Shown: one piece after another, positions 18,114-25,227 of the stretch
Layout: each line of letters starts with the position of its first letter
Numbering within the stretch: position 1 is the stretch's first letter
The notes under the pieces: generated by a model
What the model was told of the DNA's origin: nothing
Seen by the model: the letters and a program-made list of their open reading frames with translations, nothing else
Database searches by the model: none
NCBI RefSeq assembly: GCF_000696185.1
Contig: NZ_KK853997.1
Coordinates: forward strand, 2,658,288 to 2,696,391
DNA: 38,104 nt
Direction of reading: 5' to 3'
Source of the DNA: Kitasatospora cheerisanensis KCTC 2395
GTDB lineage: Bacteria > Actinomycetota > Actinomycetes > Streptomycetales > Streptomycetaceae
Made by a program: the position numbers and the translations under genes

Positions 18114-18147
18114 CTAACGGCAAATGACGGGCATTACCCGACGTTAG
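18114..18147. repeat. Nested inverted repeats in the non-coding island
   Basis: Outer arms CTAACG/CGTTAG enclose an inner hairpin CGGG-CATTA-CCCG. A partial copy of the same words (CTAACGG, ACGGTGCGC) recurs at 18187-18200. The segment is non-coding and lower in GC than its flanks. Confidence 0.6.
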
Positions 18148-18247
18148 CGCGCCGCTCTTTAGCCCTAATCCAGGCGGCTCTTTCGGCCTAACGGTGCGCT
18201 TCCCCCCTAGGGTCGGCAACCCAGGCTCTAGGGCGCCGGATTATTGG

Positions 18248-18303
18248 CGAAATAGTTTCCGCAGGGCTCTGACCTGCGGAAACCATTTCGGGAAATCATT
18301 TCC
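18248..18303. repeat. Long inverted repeat plus adjacent palindrome
   Basis: CGAAAT-a-GTTTCCGCAGG (18248-18265) pairs with CCTGCGGAAAC-c-ATTTCG (18273-18290), 17 paired bases with one mismatch around a 7-base loop. Immediately after comes GGAAAT-C-ATTTCC. No gene lies between 18052 and 18435, so this is a stand-alone structured element: an operator, recombination site or structured RNA are all possible. There is no U tract. Confidence 0.75.
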
Positions 18304-18435
18304 AGGCCGACGCTCGCCCCCGGATAGGCCCGCCAGCGACCGCTTCACGGCATTGTCAGGTGCATGAAAATACGCAGGCATCGCCCCCAATTCCCCCGCG
18401 CAACACCATGATCACCACGGGTAACCTCCCCGGGG

Positions 18436-18867
18436 CTACGCGACGATTACCTCATCGAGTCGAGTGATTCGGGCGACCTCCACGGTGCTGGCCTCGGCGG
18501 GGTCGAGGGCCTGCCAGGTCCGGCCGACTGTGCCGGCCGTCGGGGAGGCTGCGGACGTGACCGTGACCAGGTCTCCGCGCTCGGGAAGCGGCGCCGCAAG
18601 CGGGGTGACCAGGCCGTACCAGGACGCCGTGTCGTCGAGCCACCGGCCACCAACGAGGTGTTCAACCGCGGCAAGGCCGTGCGCGGACAGCACCGCGCCG
18701 CTGCCGGACCACACCAGGACGGTCGGCACGGGCCCCACCAACCCGGTGTCGGGGTCCAGCGGCGCGGTGCCGGTCGGCCGGCGGATCTCGACCTGGTCGA
18801 CCATGACGGTGGTTTCCAGAAGGTGGCGGACCGCGTCGAGGTCCACCGGCCCGGTCGGGGTGCTCAC
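18436..18867 (-). CDS. Phage head-completion protein, DUF6093-like, copy 2, 143 aa
   Basis: GTG 18867 overlaps the upstream stop (GTGA) and has GGGGGGA as ribosome site. The sequence follows the same plan as its neighbour: a Leu-rich N-terminal helix, MVDQVEIRRPTG, PLDPDTGLVGPVPTVLVWSG, a central beta region with DTASWYGLVTPLAAPLP, and a C-terminal VGRTWQALDPAEASTVEVARITRL. The DPDTG and LDP...ST motifs match DUF6093-like proteins that occur downstream of capsid genes in Streptomyces phages. It is separated from the next phage gene by about 1 kb of inserted material. Confidence 0.7.
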   Translation of the reverse strand: MSTPTGPVDLDAVRHLLETTVMVDQVEIRRPTGTAPLDPDTGLVGPVPTVLVWSGSGAVLSAHGLAAVEHLVGGRWLDDTASWYGLVTPLAAPLPERGDLVTVTSAASPTAGTVGRTWQALDPAEASTVEVARITRLDEVIVA

Positions 18868-19307
18868 TGTGTCCCCCCGACGGTGGCGATTCGCATCCAG
18901 GTGCTGCGAACGACGGTCATGCCGCCGGACTGGCCGGGGTCGAGGACGTGGAAGGTCCGGCCGATGGCGCCCGGGTCGGGGCTGGCGATGACGGTGACGT
19001 CGTTGCCATCGACCGCGACCGGCGCGCCGAGTGGTGTGAACAGCAGGTAGCGGCCGTCGCCGTCGTCCTTATAGGGCTGGCCTTCCAGGCGCAGCACGAT
19101 GCCGGGGCCTCCGGCCGCGCGATGCTGGCCGGGGCCTTCGTAGACGACGACGGCCGGCCCGGGGATGTACTGGCCGGTGTCCGGGTCGAAGATCTGCGGG
19201 CCGGGTGCGGCGATCCGCACGGTCTCGGTGAGGAGCATCCGCTCGACGGTCGCGATGATCCCGGTCTCCGGCGTGCCGGTGCTGGCGGTGGGGGGTGGGG
19301 TAGCCAT
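18864..19307 (-). CDS. Phage head-completion protein, DUF6093-like, copy 1, 147 aa
   Basis: ATG 19307 with a weak GGA leader. The region MLLTETVRIAAPGPQIFDPDTGQYIPGPAVVVYEGPGQHR is the recognisable family opening, followed by DGDGRYLLFTPLGAPV and a conserved end IGRTFHVLDPGQSGGMTVVRSTWMRIA. It is a paralogue of the downstream gene (shared DPDTG, TPLGAP, GRT, LDP order), so a tandem duplication is likely. It is the most upstream phage gene in the window; no capsid, portal or terminase gene follows to its right. Confidence 0.72.
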   Translation of the reverse strand: MATPPPTASTGTPETGIIATVERMLLTETVRIAAPGPQIFDPDTGQYIPGPAVVVYEGPGQHRAAGGPGIVLRLEGQPYKDDGDGRYLLFTPLGAPVAVDGNDVTVIASPDPGAIGRTFHVLDPGQSGGMTVVRSTWMRIATVGGTQ

Positions 19308-19364
19308 GATCCGAGCGTAGAAACCGCGAGCGACATCCGGACGCTGCCTCAGGGCACCGTCCCG

Positions 19365-19772
19365 CTACTGCGGGCTGGCTCCCGGCATGTGCTTGTCCAC
19401 CGTGAGGACCACTTCGTCGTCCATCCCGACCATCGTGCCGACGTCGGGCGTGATCTTCACGATGATGTAGTCCCGGCTCACCGACAGGTCGTCGTCAAGG
19501 ATGTCGTGCCCGTCCGGTGCCACCGCCTTCGTGACATTGAAGCAGTCCAGTTCGCTCATCACCGAGAACATGGCCTTGTTGCCGATCGCCCGGGCCGGGA
19601 TCGGCTGCGGCCACACCCGCTTCGGGCAGGGGATCATCCGTTCATCAACGGACGGGCTGCTGAGTGTCGCCGGGACCCCGGCGGCGGTCGTGGAGGCTGA
19701 CCCGCACGCGCAGAGGCTGACGAGGAGGGCGGCGCCCAAGAGTGTCGAGGTGGTGATGGAGCGGCGGTGCAC
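19365..19772 (-). CDS. Secreted lipoprotein with PASTA-like domain, 135 aa
   Basis: GTG 19772 follows a GGGGGGAC ribosome site; upstream in-frame ORF extension lacks coding character. The N-terminus is a lipoprotein signal peptide: HRRS, a hydrophobic core (TTSTLLGAALLVSLCAC) and a plausible lipobox ending at the second Cys of LCAC. After a Ser/Thr/Pro linker, the C-terminal 60 residues (LDCFNVTKAVAPDGHDILDDD ... DYIIVKITPDVGTMVGMDDEVVLTVDK) resemble a PASTA domain, which binds peptidoglycan or beta-lactam-like ligands. It lies next to, and opposite, the phage module and is likely a host gene. Its ligand is unknown. Confidence 0.75.
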   Translation of the reverse strand: MHRRSITTSTLLGAALLVSLCACGSASTTAAGVPATLSSPSVDERMIPCPKRVWPQPIPARAIGNKAMFSVMSELDCFNVTKAVAPDGHDILDDDLSVSRDYIIVKITPDVGTMVGMDDEVVLTVDKHMPGASPQ

Positions 19773-20024
19773 AAGTCCCCCCTGGACTGCGGTCAGTTTC
19801 CGCAGGTGAGAGTAGCTGAGCGCATAGCACCGAGCGGCCCAGGCCCCCGCCTCTCCCCACACCACCCGGTCCACGAGAACGCCACCTCGCGAACCACTGC
19901 GCTTTCCATCTGCCTCACGCGCCAACGCTGGTACCGTCCTCCTGAATGTTCCCACTGGGTGTCCCGCCGCCGTCGAAGCGCGCCGGCCAGCAGAACAGTT
20001 CGTCGGCGCAAAGGAGAAGACCGC

Positions 20025-20975
20025 TTGGCCCGCAGCAAGGACGACGTCGGCCGGTTCCTCTACTGGTCGGAGCGGCGGATCCGCGGCATCGCCCGCGACA
20101 ACGGCATCACCCTCGGCCGCTGGAAACTCACCTCCGTGAGTCCACCGTCAACGGTCGGCCCGGTACCACTCCCCCAGGCATCGTTCAGCGCGCCCGCTCA
20201 GGAAACGGACCGGCGCGACATGACGATCCGAGTCCGCAAGGCTCTCAAGGCGCGAACCGTGGTGAGGTTCGACTCGCCTCCCCCCACCGACTTCGCCGAA
20301 GGGGTTGGCCGGATCGAGTTCGCACGCTTCATCGGCGGACCCGAACAGGACAAGGGCGTGCTGCTGCACACCCACACCTCCAGCCCTGACGGGCGACGGG
20401 TCGATGTGATCCTGTTCGGCAGCCTCGACAACACCCCCGACTTCCGCACCACCGATGCGGCAGTGGTCGGATGGACATCGTCAGCGTGGATGGCGGTCTC
20501 CCAGTTCATGGAGGGTTTCCGCCCCGACAGCATCAACTTCTGGGGCAGCACCGAGGAGGCCGCCTTCGAAGTTCTGAAGATCGCTCTGAACCAAGGATGT
20601 ACGGGCCCCGACAGCGAGCACGCCGGCCGGCCGTGGACACGCGGATTCACCCTCGGCCGCGCCGAGAACTGCGAATGGTTCGCAGAGATCTACGCTGACA
20701 TCGTCCTGGACCACGACACGTGGGCAGATCTGCTCTGGAACGAAGGCCTGGACGGCCCGGAACGCATCCTCATCGGCGCACCCGTATGGGTTCGAACCGC
20801 CAGCCCACAAGCCGTCGTTCGATACACCGAACTACGGGCACGCGGAGAAGACCAGCGCCGCTGGTCTCTGCCGATCCGCCGCAGGGCACGGACCGACGTG
20901 CACCCGATCACCGCCCCAGCAGAAGCCATTCCCCCTGGCACCGAGCCTTCCACCGAACCTGAACAGGTCAACTGA
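20025..20975 (+). CDS. Streptomyces hypothetical protein, 316 aa
   Basis: The TTG start at 20025 follows AAGGAGAAG with ideal spacing; upstream sequence in the frame is not coding-like. The N-terminus is ARSKDDVGRFLYWSERRIRGIARDNGITLG, reminiscent of a poorly characterised Streptomyces family of large regulatory or defence-associated proteins whose members begin with a FLYWSERR-like motif; family assignment is a guess. The central part is mixed alpha/beta (VRKALKARTVVRFDSPPPTDFAEGVGRIEFARF ... NFWGSTEEAAFEVLKIALNQG), with no catalytic signature that I can name. The C-terminus is Pro/Glu-rich and looks disordered. It is divergent from the lipoprotein gene with 252 bases between them. Confidence 0.7.
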   Translation: MARSKDDVGRFLYWSERRIRGIARDNGITLGRWKLTSVSPPSTVGPVPLPQASFSAPAQETDRRDMTIRVRKALKARTVVRFDSPPPTDFAEGVGRIEFARFIGGPEQDKGVLLHTHTSSPDGRRVDVILFGSLDNTPDFRTTDAAVVGWTSSAWMAVSQFMEGFRPDSINFWGSTEEAAFEVLKIALNQGCTGPDSEHAGRPWTRGFTLGRAENCEWFAEIYADIVLDHDTWADLLWNEGLDGPERILIGAPVWVRTASPQAVVRYTELRARGEDQRRWSLPIRRRARTDVHPITAPAEAIPPGTEPSTEPEQVN

Positions 20976-21021
20976 CCAGCCGAAGCAGGCTGCCGCGCGC
21001 GACAATTCGGGACAGTTTCCT

Positions 21022-21234
21022 ATGGGGACAGTAATTGCCTCCTCTCCCCTCCTCGGCCTGTGGCCTTCCTGCGGCCACCAGGGGGCCGAGGGCCGGGTCT
21101 GTACCCGACTGCGCGGCCACCGCGAACGTGCCGACGGTACCGGCCCGCTGATCCACCGCGACAAGCTCCACGCGTGGGAGGAGCAGCCCGCCGCTCCGTG
21201 GTGGACGGACTTCGAACTCGACGGCGGCAGTTGA
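21022..21234 (+). CDS. Small Cys/His-rich hypothetical protein, 70 aa
   Basis: ATG 21022, 46 bases after the previous gene. The sequence CGHQGAEGRVCTRLRGHRERADGTG followed by IHRDKLHAWEEQ resembles the many short actinomycete proteins with a CxxxG...CTRxxGH motif, possibly metal binding. The opposite strand also has a long ORF, but that lacks any recognisable motif. Modest confidence because no strong ribosome site is visible. Confidence 0.4.
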   Translation: MGTVIASSPLLGLWPSCGHQGAEGRVCTRLRGHRERADGTGPLIHRDKLHAWEEQPAAPWWTDFELDGGS

Positions 21235-21361
21235 CCGGGGCCCGGACACCCGCGCCAGCCGGTCAGCGCGGGGACACCTGACGAGTACCCCGAGCAGGCG
21301 TGCAGCTGACGGTCAGCTCGCTGCGAGGACGCGCCCAGCGCGAGGTGCCCAAGCCCGCACC

Positions 21362-21466
21362 GACTACGCGCTGGAGATGGTGTTCTGGAACTCCCGCGCC
21401 GCTCGAATGCTGCCCCGTCTACTGAGGGGCAGCATCCGCGGGCCGATGTTCGTCACCTGCCGCACG
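21362..21466 (+). pseudogene. Fragment of a tyrosine recombinase/integrase
   Basis: The plus-strand frame reading TDYALEMVFWNSRAARMLPRLLRG then IRGPMFVTCR is strikingly like the region just before the catalytic RHxxGLT motif in actinomycete tyrosine recombinases (typical text: 'RLLPRLLRGR..GPVFVTHRRP'). The match stops where the catalytic part should begin, and the frame closes soon after. No start, no active-site residues and no upstream half exist, so it is a remnant. The surrounding 21235-21530 otherwise holds nothing I can identify. Confidence 0.4.
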
Positions 21467-21530
21467 TCGGCCAGTTGGTCTGGCACTGGTAGAGACCGTT
21501 CGACGGCCAGCCGCAGGCTGTGAGCGGCCG

Positions 21531-22733
21531 TTACTCGAAGTCCGGCCAGGCCACCGCCGTTTCGACATCGGCGCCGTAGTCCACACCGGGCACATCCCAG
21601 CCGTACAGCGCCCGGAACTGGTTGTAGAACCACTCGGCTCCGGCTGGCTCGTCGGCCAGCGCGGCGGTCGGGTCCGCCCATAGCTTGCGCACCTTCTCCT
21701 GGACCTTCTCGTCCAACTCCCAGCCGTCGAGCCGGATACGACCCTGCCGATCGAGGACGAGCGGTTTCTCACCAGCGAGTTGGGACCACAGGTCGATGGC
21801 CTGGTCAGCGGTGGTGTGCCAGCCCTCCCCGCCGAGGACGTTGTGCAGCAGCGAGGTGTACAAGGCGATGGACGGGATAGCAGTGGATGCCTGGGTGACG
21901 GCGGCGCCAGCGACGACGGTGAACGCCCGGCCCGCGCCGTCGGCGAGGACGCCGTCGGCCAAGGTGCGCGCAGTGGCCTCCAGGTGTTCCTTGGCAGCGC
22001 CGATCGTGCCCTGCCGGTAGACGGGCGCGGTGATGTCGGAGCCGACGTAGGACAGCGCGACGGTGGTGAAGCCGTCGCCGAGCAGGCCGCGCGCGGCCAG
22101 GGCCTCGACCCACAGCTGCCAGTCCGCGCCACCCATCACCTGCATGGTGGCGCGCTGCTCGGCCTCGTTCGCCGGGGTGAGCTGGACGGTGCCGACGGTC
22201 GCCACGCCGTCCGGGAACACGAGGGATGCTGCCTCGTACGGTTCACCGATCGGCTTGATGACGGAGTGGTGGACCTCGCCGGTGACGGGGTCGGTTCGGC
22301 GGGGCGCGGCCAAGCTGTAGATCAGGTGGTCGACCGGGCCGAACCGCTCGGCGATCAGGTCGAGCGCCTGCTCCTTGGCGTTGGACGAGAAGGCATCAGC
22401 GTTGACGAAGACGAAGTCCGTGTCGGTGCCGGCGGCGAGCTCGGCGGTGGCCGCGGTGCGGTACCAGCCGGCGGTCCCCGTACGTCGTTCGCTCGGCGCG
22501 CCCTCGAAGGCGACGCCGACGCCGCGGATGCTGTGTCGGCGCAGACCAGCGAGCAGGATCGACATGCCGTACCCGGCGCTGGAGCCGAGCAGCAGGACGA
22601 CGGGGGTGCGACCTTCGGGTGTGCGCGGCGGGATCGATTCCCAGGTGCGCTTCACAACTTCGGCGCAGCCGTCGGGGTGGGAGTTGGCGATCAGGTAGCC
22701 GCGCTGCTTCGGGGTGATCTGCTGGAGGCTCAC
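21531..22733 (-). CDS. fabV: FabV-type trans-2-enoyl reductase, 400 aa
   Basis: NADH-dependent reduction of 2-enoyl-ACP/CoA double bonds. The normal FabV length (about 400) is present. Rossmann motif LLGSSAGYG at about residues 49-56; GTAGWY near 86-91; the FabV signature YSLAAPRRTDPVTGEV (about 139-153) and KPIGEPY; VMGGADWQLW; and the catalytic Tyr-X8-Lys pair at Y239 and K248 (SYVGSDITAPVYRQG...AAK). GTG 22733 overlaps the ACP stop (GTGA). FabV is not the usual FAS reductase of Streptomyces, which uses FabI-type enzymes, so pairing with an ACP in a small cluster suggests pathway-specific use. It ends the transcription unit near an integrase remnant. Confidence 0.9.
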   Translation of the reverse strand: MSLQQITPKQRGYLIANSHPDGCAEVVKRTWESIPPRTPEGRTPVVLLLGSSAGYGMSILLAGLRRHSIRGVGVAFEGAPSERRTGTAGWYRTAATAELAAGTDTDFVFVNADAFSSNAKEQALDLIAERFGPVDHLIYSLAAPRRTDPVTGEVHHSVIKPIGEPYEAASLVFPDGVATVGTVQLTPANEAEQRATMQVMGGADWQLWVEALAARGLLGDGFTTVALSYVGSDITAPVYRQGTIGAAKEHLEATARTLADGVLADGAGRAFTVVAGAAVTQASTAIPSIALYTSLLHNVLGGEGWHTTADQAIDLWSQLAGEKPLVLDRQGRIRLDGWELDEKVQEKVRKLWADPTAALADEPAGAEWFYNQFRALYGWDVPGVDYGADVETAVAWPDFE

Positions 22734-22996
22734 TCGGGGTCCGTTCCGGTGGGGTGGCCGAGGCGGGCGAGGAGGTCGCGCAGGTCGGCGACGGTGGCCA
22801 GGCGGCCGACTTCCTCGTCCGGGACGGTCACGGTCAACTGCTGCTCCAGGCCCACGACGAGCTCGTGCAGCGCGAGGCTGTCGATGCCGAGGTCGTGCTC
22901 CAGGTGCCCGTCTTCGGGGAGCGTATCCGGGTCGGCGCCCGCTGCTTGTGCGAGCGCGCCACGGAGGATCCGCGCGGTGCTTGTGGGTGTCGTCAT
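22730..22996 (-). CDS. Acyl carrier protein, 88 aa
   Basis: A free-standing carrier with the phosphopantetheine attachment motif LGIDSLALHELV, Ser at residue 40. It begins with ILRGALAQAAGADPDTLPEDGHLEHDLGIDSL, standard four-helix ACP layout, and has an acidic helix II region. Ends overlapping FabV. It would carry an acyl, amino-acyl or peptidyl group as thioester while FabV and possibly the radical SAM enzyme act on it. No ketosynthase, acyltransferase or adenylation domain accompanies it within the window. ATG 22996 is preceded by GAAGGGATG. Confidence 0.95.
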   Translation of the reverse strand: MTTPTSTARILRGALAQAAGADPDTLPEDGHLEHDLGIDSLALHELVVGLEQQLTVTVPDEEVGRLATVADLRDLLARLGHPTGTDPE

Positions 22997-23018
22997 TGCG
23001 TTGGCATCCCTTCATGGG

Positions 23019-24203
23019 CTATCCGGTGATGATCGGCCGGTGGCGCAGCAGGTCCTCGGATGCGATGACCGGCAGCGGCTTCGCGGGCGGCAGGCCGCGC
23101 TCGGCCCGGAAGCGGTCGGAGAGCAGTCCGCAGGAGTCGCAGAACCCGCCGCAGGTCGTGTTCTCGGTGAACTCGGCGGCAACCGCGCCATGCAGGCCCT
23201 TGAGGCCGCCGCCGGCGGCGATGAGCTGCAGGTACTCGGAGTCGTTGGCGCGTTCGACGATCGTGCGCAGCGGGGTGGTGAAGATGTTCCCGAAGCCGAG
23301 GGCCTCGGGCACGTCGAAGGAGGCGCAGGCGTACCAGCGGCCGTCCTGCTTGAGCAGCGCGGACGGCAGGATATATGTGCCGACGGTCGGTGCGAAGCAG
23401 TCGAAGCAGGCGTCCATCCACCGCTTCACCGTGGTGTGGCCGGGCCGGTCGGCCTTCTTCTGCTCGGCCAGCCGCTCGTTGTTGAGGTAGACCCGCATCG
23501 TCGAGTGGACGCGATCGTGCGGGAAGTCGCCGTACGCCTTCTCGTAGACCTCGATCAGCTCGTAGATCTTGTGGGTGCGGTCTGCGGGGTCGGCGAGGGA
23601 AGAGACGGCAACGTTCAACTCGTGGTCGGTGTAGCGGGTGACGGCACGGTGGAGGATTCGGGCGACGTACTCCAGCGGCATGGTCTGCTCGCCGACCGAC
23701 AGCATGATCAGCGGCACCACCAGCTCGTTGTCGAGCAGTCCGGCCTTCTCCAGCTGGGCGAAGGTCCGCTCGCAGCGCCGGGGCGCTCCCCACACGCCGT
23801 TGGTGGTCAGCTTCGAGACGTCGATGCGGCGCGCCCGCAGCGCGGAGATCAGCGGGGTGAGTGCGTGGATCGCCACGAAGGGCTCGCCGCCGGTGATCGC
23901 CGCAGTCGGGAGACCTACCGAGTCGAACTCGTCGACGATCCGCGCGCGCTGATCCGGGGTCAGGGTGACGCCCTGTGCCAGCGGCAGCGCGCCCATCCCG
24001 CAGGAGGGGCACGAGTCGTTGCACTTCGTGGTCAGTTCCAACTCGATCCGCAGCGGCCGGTACCGCAGGCCGGTCAGGCCTGCGGCCGCGAACCGTTGTT
24101 CGATCACTTCGAAGACGTCCGCCCGCTTCGGCGCGTACTTGCCGAGGAACGGCTCCACCGGGCCGCGGCCGGCGATGAACGTGTGAGCTCCCTCCTTGAT
24201 CAC
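23019..24203 (-). CDS. Radical SAM enzyme with SPASM/twitch-like C-terminus, 394 aa
   Basis: The [4Fe-4S]-SAM motif is CNDSCPSC (C61, C65, C68), with GGEP at 105-108. The C-terminal half adds six cysteines: C266, C269 (CFDC), C293, C351, C355, C358 (CGGFCDSC). This is the cysteine layout of SPASM or twitch domains binding one or two auxiliary clusters, common in peptide-modifying and carrier-bound-substrate radical SAM enzymes. GTG 24203 overlaps the methyltransferase stop and follows GGAGG. Central in the candidate pathway, between methyltransferase and ACP. The substrate cannot be determined: a peptide residue or an ACP-bound intermediate are both plausible. Confidence 0.9.
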   Translation of the reverse strand: MIKEGAHTFIAGRGPVEPFLGKYAPKRADVFEVIEQRFAAAGLTGLRYRPLRIELELTTKCNDSCPSCGMGALPLAQGVTLTPDQRARIVDEFDSVGLPTAAITGGEPFVAIHALTPLISALRARRIDVSKLTTNGVWGAPRRCERTFAQLEKAGLLDNELVVPLIMLSVGEQTMPLEYVARILHRAVTRYTDHELNVAVSSLADPADRTHKIYELIEVYEKAYGDFPHDRVHSTMRVYLNNERLAEQKKADRPGHTTVKRWMDACFDCFAPTVGTYILPSALLKQDGRWYACASFDVPEALGFGNIFTTPLRTIVERANDSEYLQLIAAGGGLKGLHGAVAAEFTENTTCGGFCDSCGLLSDRFRAERGLPPAKPLPVIASEDLLRHRPIITG

Positions 24204-24793
24204 GACGCCACCTCCGGGGTGAACGTCTCGACGGTGACGCGGCGCTCGACCAGCTGGGTTCCCTCGCGATACCAGATTCCGCAGATTCCGTCCTGGTGGG
24301 TGCCGTACAGGTTGTGCAGCGAGGTGTAGAGGCCTGCGTCGGCGAGCTGCTGCCGGGTGATCGGGGTGATGTGCGTGGGGTCCATGGCGAGCACGTCGAC
24401 GACGTCCGGGTTCGGGGTCGTCACCACGACGCCGTGCAGCGCACTGGACATCAGCTCGGCCAGCAGCCGGAACGGGTTCTCCAGGTGCTCCAGCACCTCC
24501 AGGCACGCCACCCAGTCCCAGCGGACCGGCGGCGACCAAACCTCCAAGTCGATGTCACCGGTCCAGCGGTCCACCGCCGTGTAGCGGCCTCGCCAGCCGT
24601 GGACGGTGCGCAGGCACACGTCCAGCTCGGTGTGGCCGGCGCCTATGTCGGCGACGCTGTGGCGGTCGGACAGCCCACCGGTGGCCAGCCGGTCCGCGGC
24701 GACCTCGTAGCGGGCACTGCGCTCGGCGTACGGGCGGCGCACGTGGCGCAGCACAGGCACCGGCGGGAAGCCGGAGTCACCGTTCCTAGTCAC
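24200..24793 (-). CDS. Class I SAM-dependent methyltransferase, 197 aa
   Basis: The SAM-binding motif I is VADIGAGHTEL (about residues 47-57), motif II acidic end YTAVDRW near 71, and post-motif CLEVLEHLENP (98-107), typical of class I O-/N-methyltransferases of the UbiE/TylF-like size class. GTG 24793 is preceded by GAGAGGAG. It overlaps the radical SAM gene, so they are translated together. The N-terminal 40 residues have many Arg and are probably a lid region. Substrate unknown. Confidence 0.88.
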   Translation of the reverse strand: MTRNGDSGFPPVPVLRHVRRPYAERSARYEVAADRLATGGLSDRHSVADIGAGHTELDVCLRTVHGWRGRYTAVDRWTGDIDLEVWSPPVRWDWVACLEVLEHLENPFRLLAELMSSALHGVVVTTPNPDVVDVLAMDPTHITPITRQQLADAGLYTSLHNLYGTHQDGICGIWYREGTQLVERRVTVETFTPEVAS

Positions 24794-24832
24794 GATCTGC
24801 TCCTCTCGAATCTGCGGGGTGTTCCTCTACTC

Positions 24833-24872
24833 GCCTTCGTCGGGCCGCTGCCGTAGCTGCCCGGCCGAAGGC
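24833..24872 (-). terminator. Hairpin between small lipoprotein and methyltransferase genes
   Basis: GCCTTCG and CGAAGGC form the base, CGGGC/GCCCG the inner stem, loop 13 bases. It sits in the 91-base gap upstream of the methyltransferase and could attenuate transcription into the enzyme genes. Confidence 0.55.
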
Positions 24873-24884
24873 ACTGGCCGGTCG

Positions 24885-25112
24885 TCAGATCAGGGCTGAC
24901 GCCGGGACAGTGCTGGTGCCGGTGCTGGGCAAACCACCGGGGGGCGGGGTGTTACGGGCAGGGGCCGTCGGTGCGACGAGGCTGGAGCGGGAGCCGCAGC
25001 CACCCGCCAACAAGATGCCGGCCACGAAGCAGACGACCGCGACCACGAATATCTTGTTGCGCGCCCACCAGCCCTGCGGAGTCTCCTGCTCAGCGGTGAT
25101 GATGTACCTCAT
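24885..25112 (-). CDS. Small membrane or lipoprotein, 75 aa
   Basis: ATG 25112 after GAGGGATCGC. The peptide has a charged N-terminus, WWARNK, one hydrophobic segment (about 21-37, IFVVAVVCFVAGILLAGG) ending in GGC, then a Ser/Pro/Thr-rich outer tail. LAGGC could be a degenerate lipobox (Gly at -2), so it is either a lipoprotein or a signal-anchored surface peptide. It sits between the frame-disrupted peptide and the methyltransferase. It might be an immunity, transport or sensing partner, but nothing in the sequence proves this. Confidence 0.65.
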   Translation of the reverse strand: MRYIITAEQETPQGWWARNKIFVVAVVCFVAGILLAGGCGSRSSLVAPTAPARNTPPPGGLPSTGTSTVPASALI

Positions 25113-25188
25113 TGCGATCCCTCGACGGAGTTCGGAGTTTCGGGTTGCTGCTCAGCCGCCGTCCGGTCTCCCGGCGCCCGGCGCATCG

Positions 25189-25218
25189 GGCGGCGGCCCT
25201 CGTGAGCAGGCCGCCGCC
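25189..25218 (-). terminator. Perfect hairpin directly after the small peptide gene
   Basis: GGCGGCGGCC (25189-25198) and GGCCGCCGCC (25209-25218) form a perfect 10-bp stem with a 10-base loop starting ten bases downstream of the peptide stop codon (25228). Such a stem after a precursor gene often attenuates transcription so that peptide message exceeds that of the maturation enzymes. Confidence 0.65.
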
Positions 25219-25227
25219 GGAGGTCGT

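Noticed and set aside
21780..24329. Plus-strand ORF of 849 codons opposite FabV, ACP and radical SAM
   Set aside because: No stop because of high GC; the minus strand encodes clear enzyme motifs throughout.
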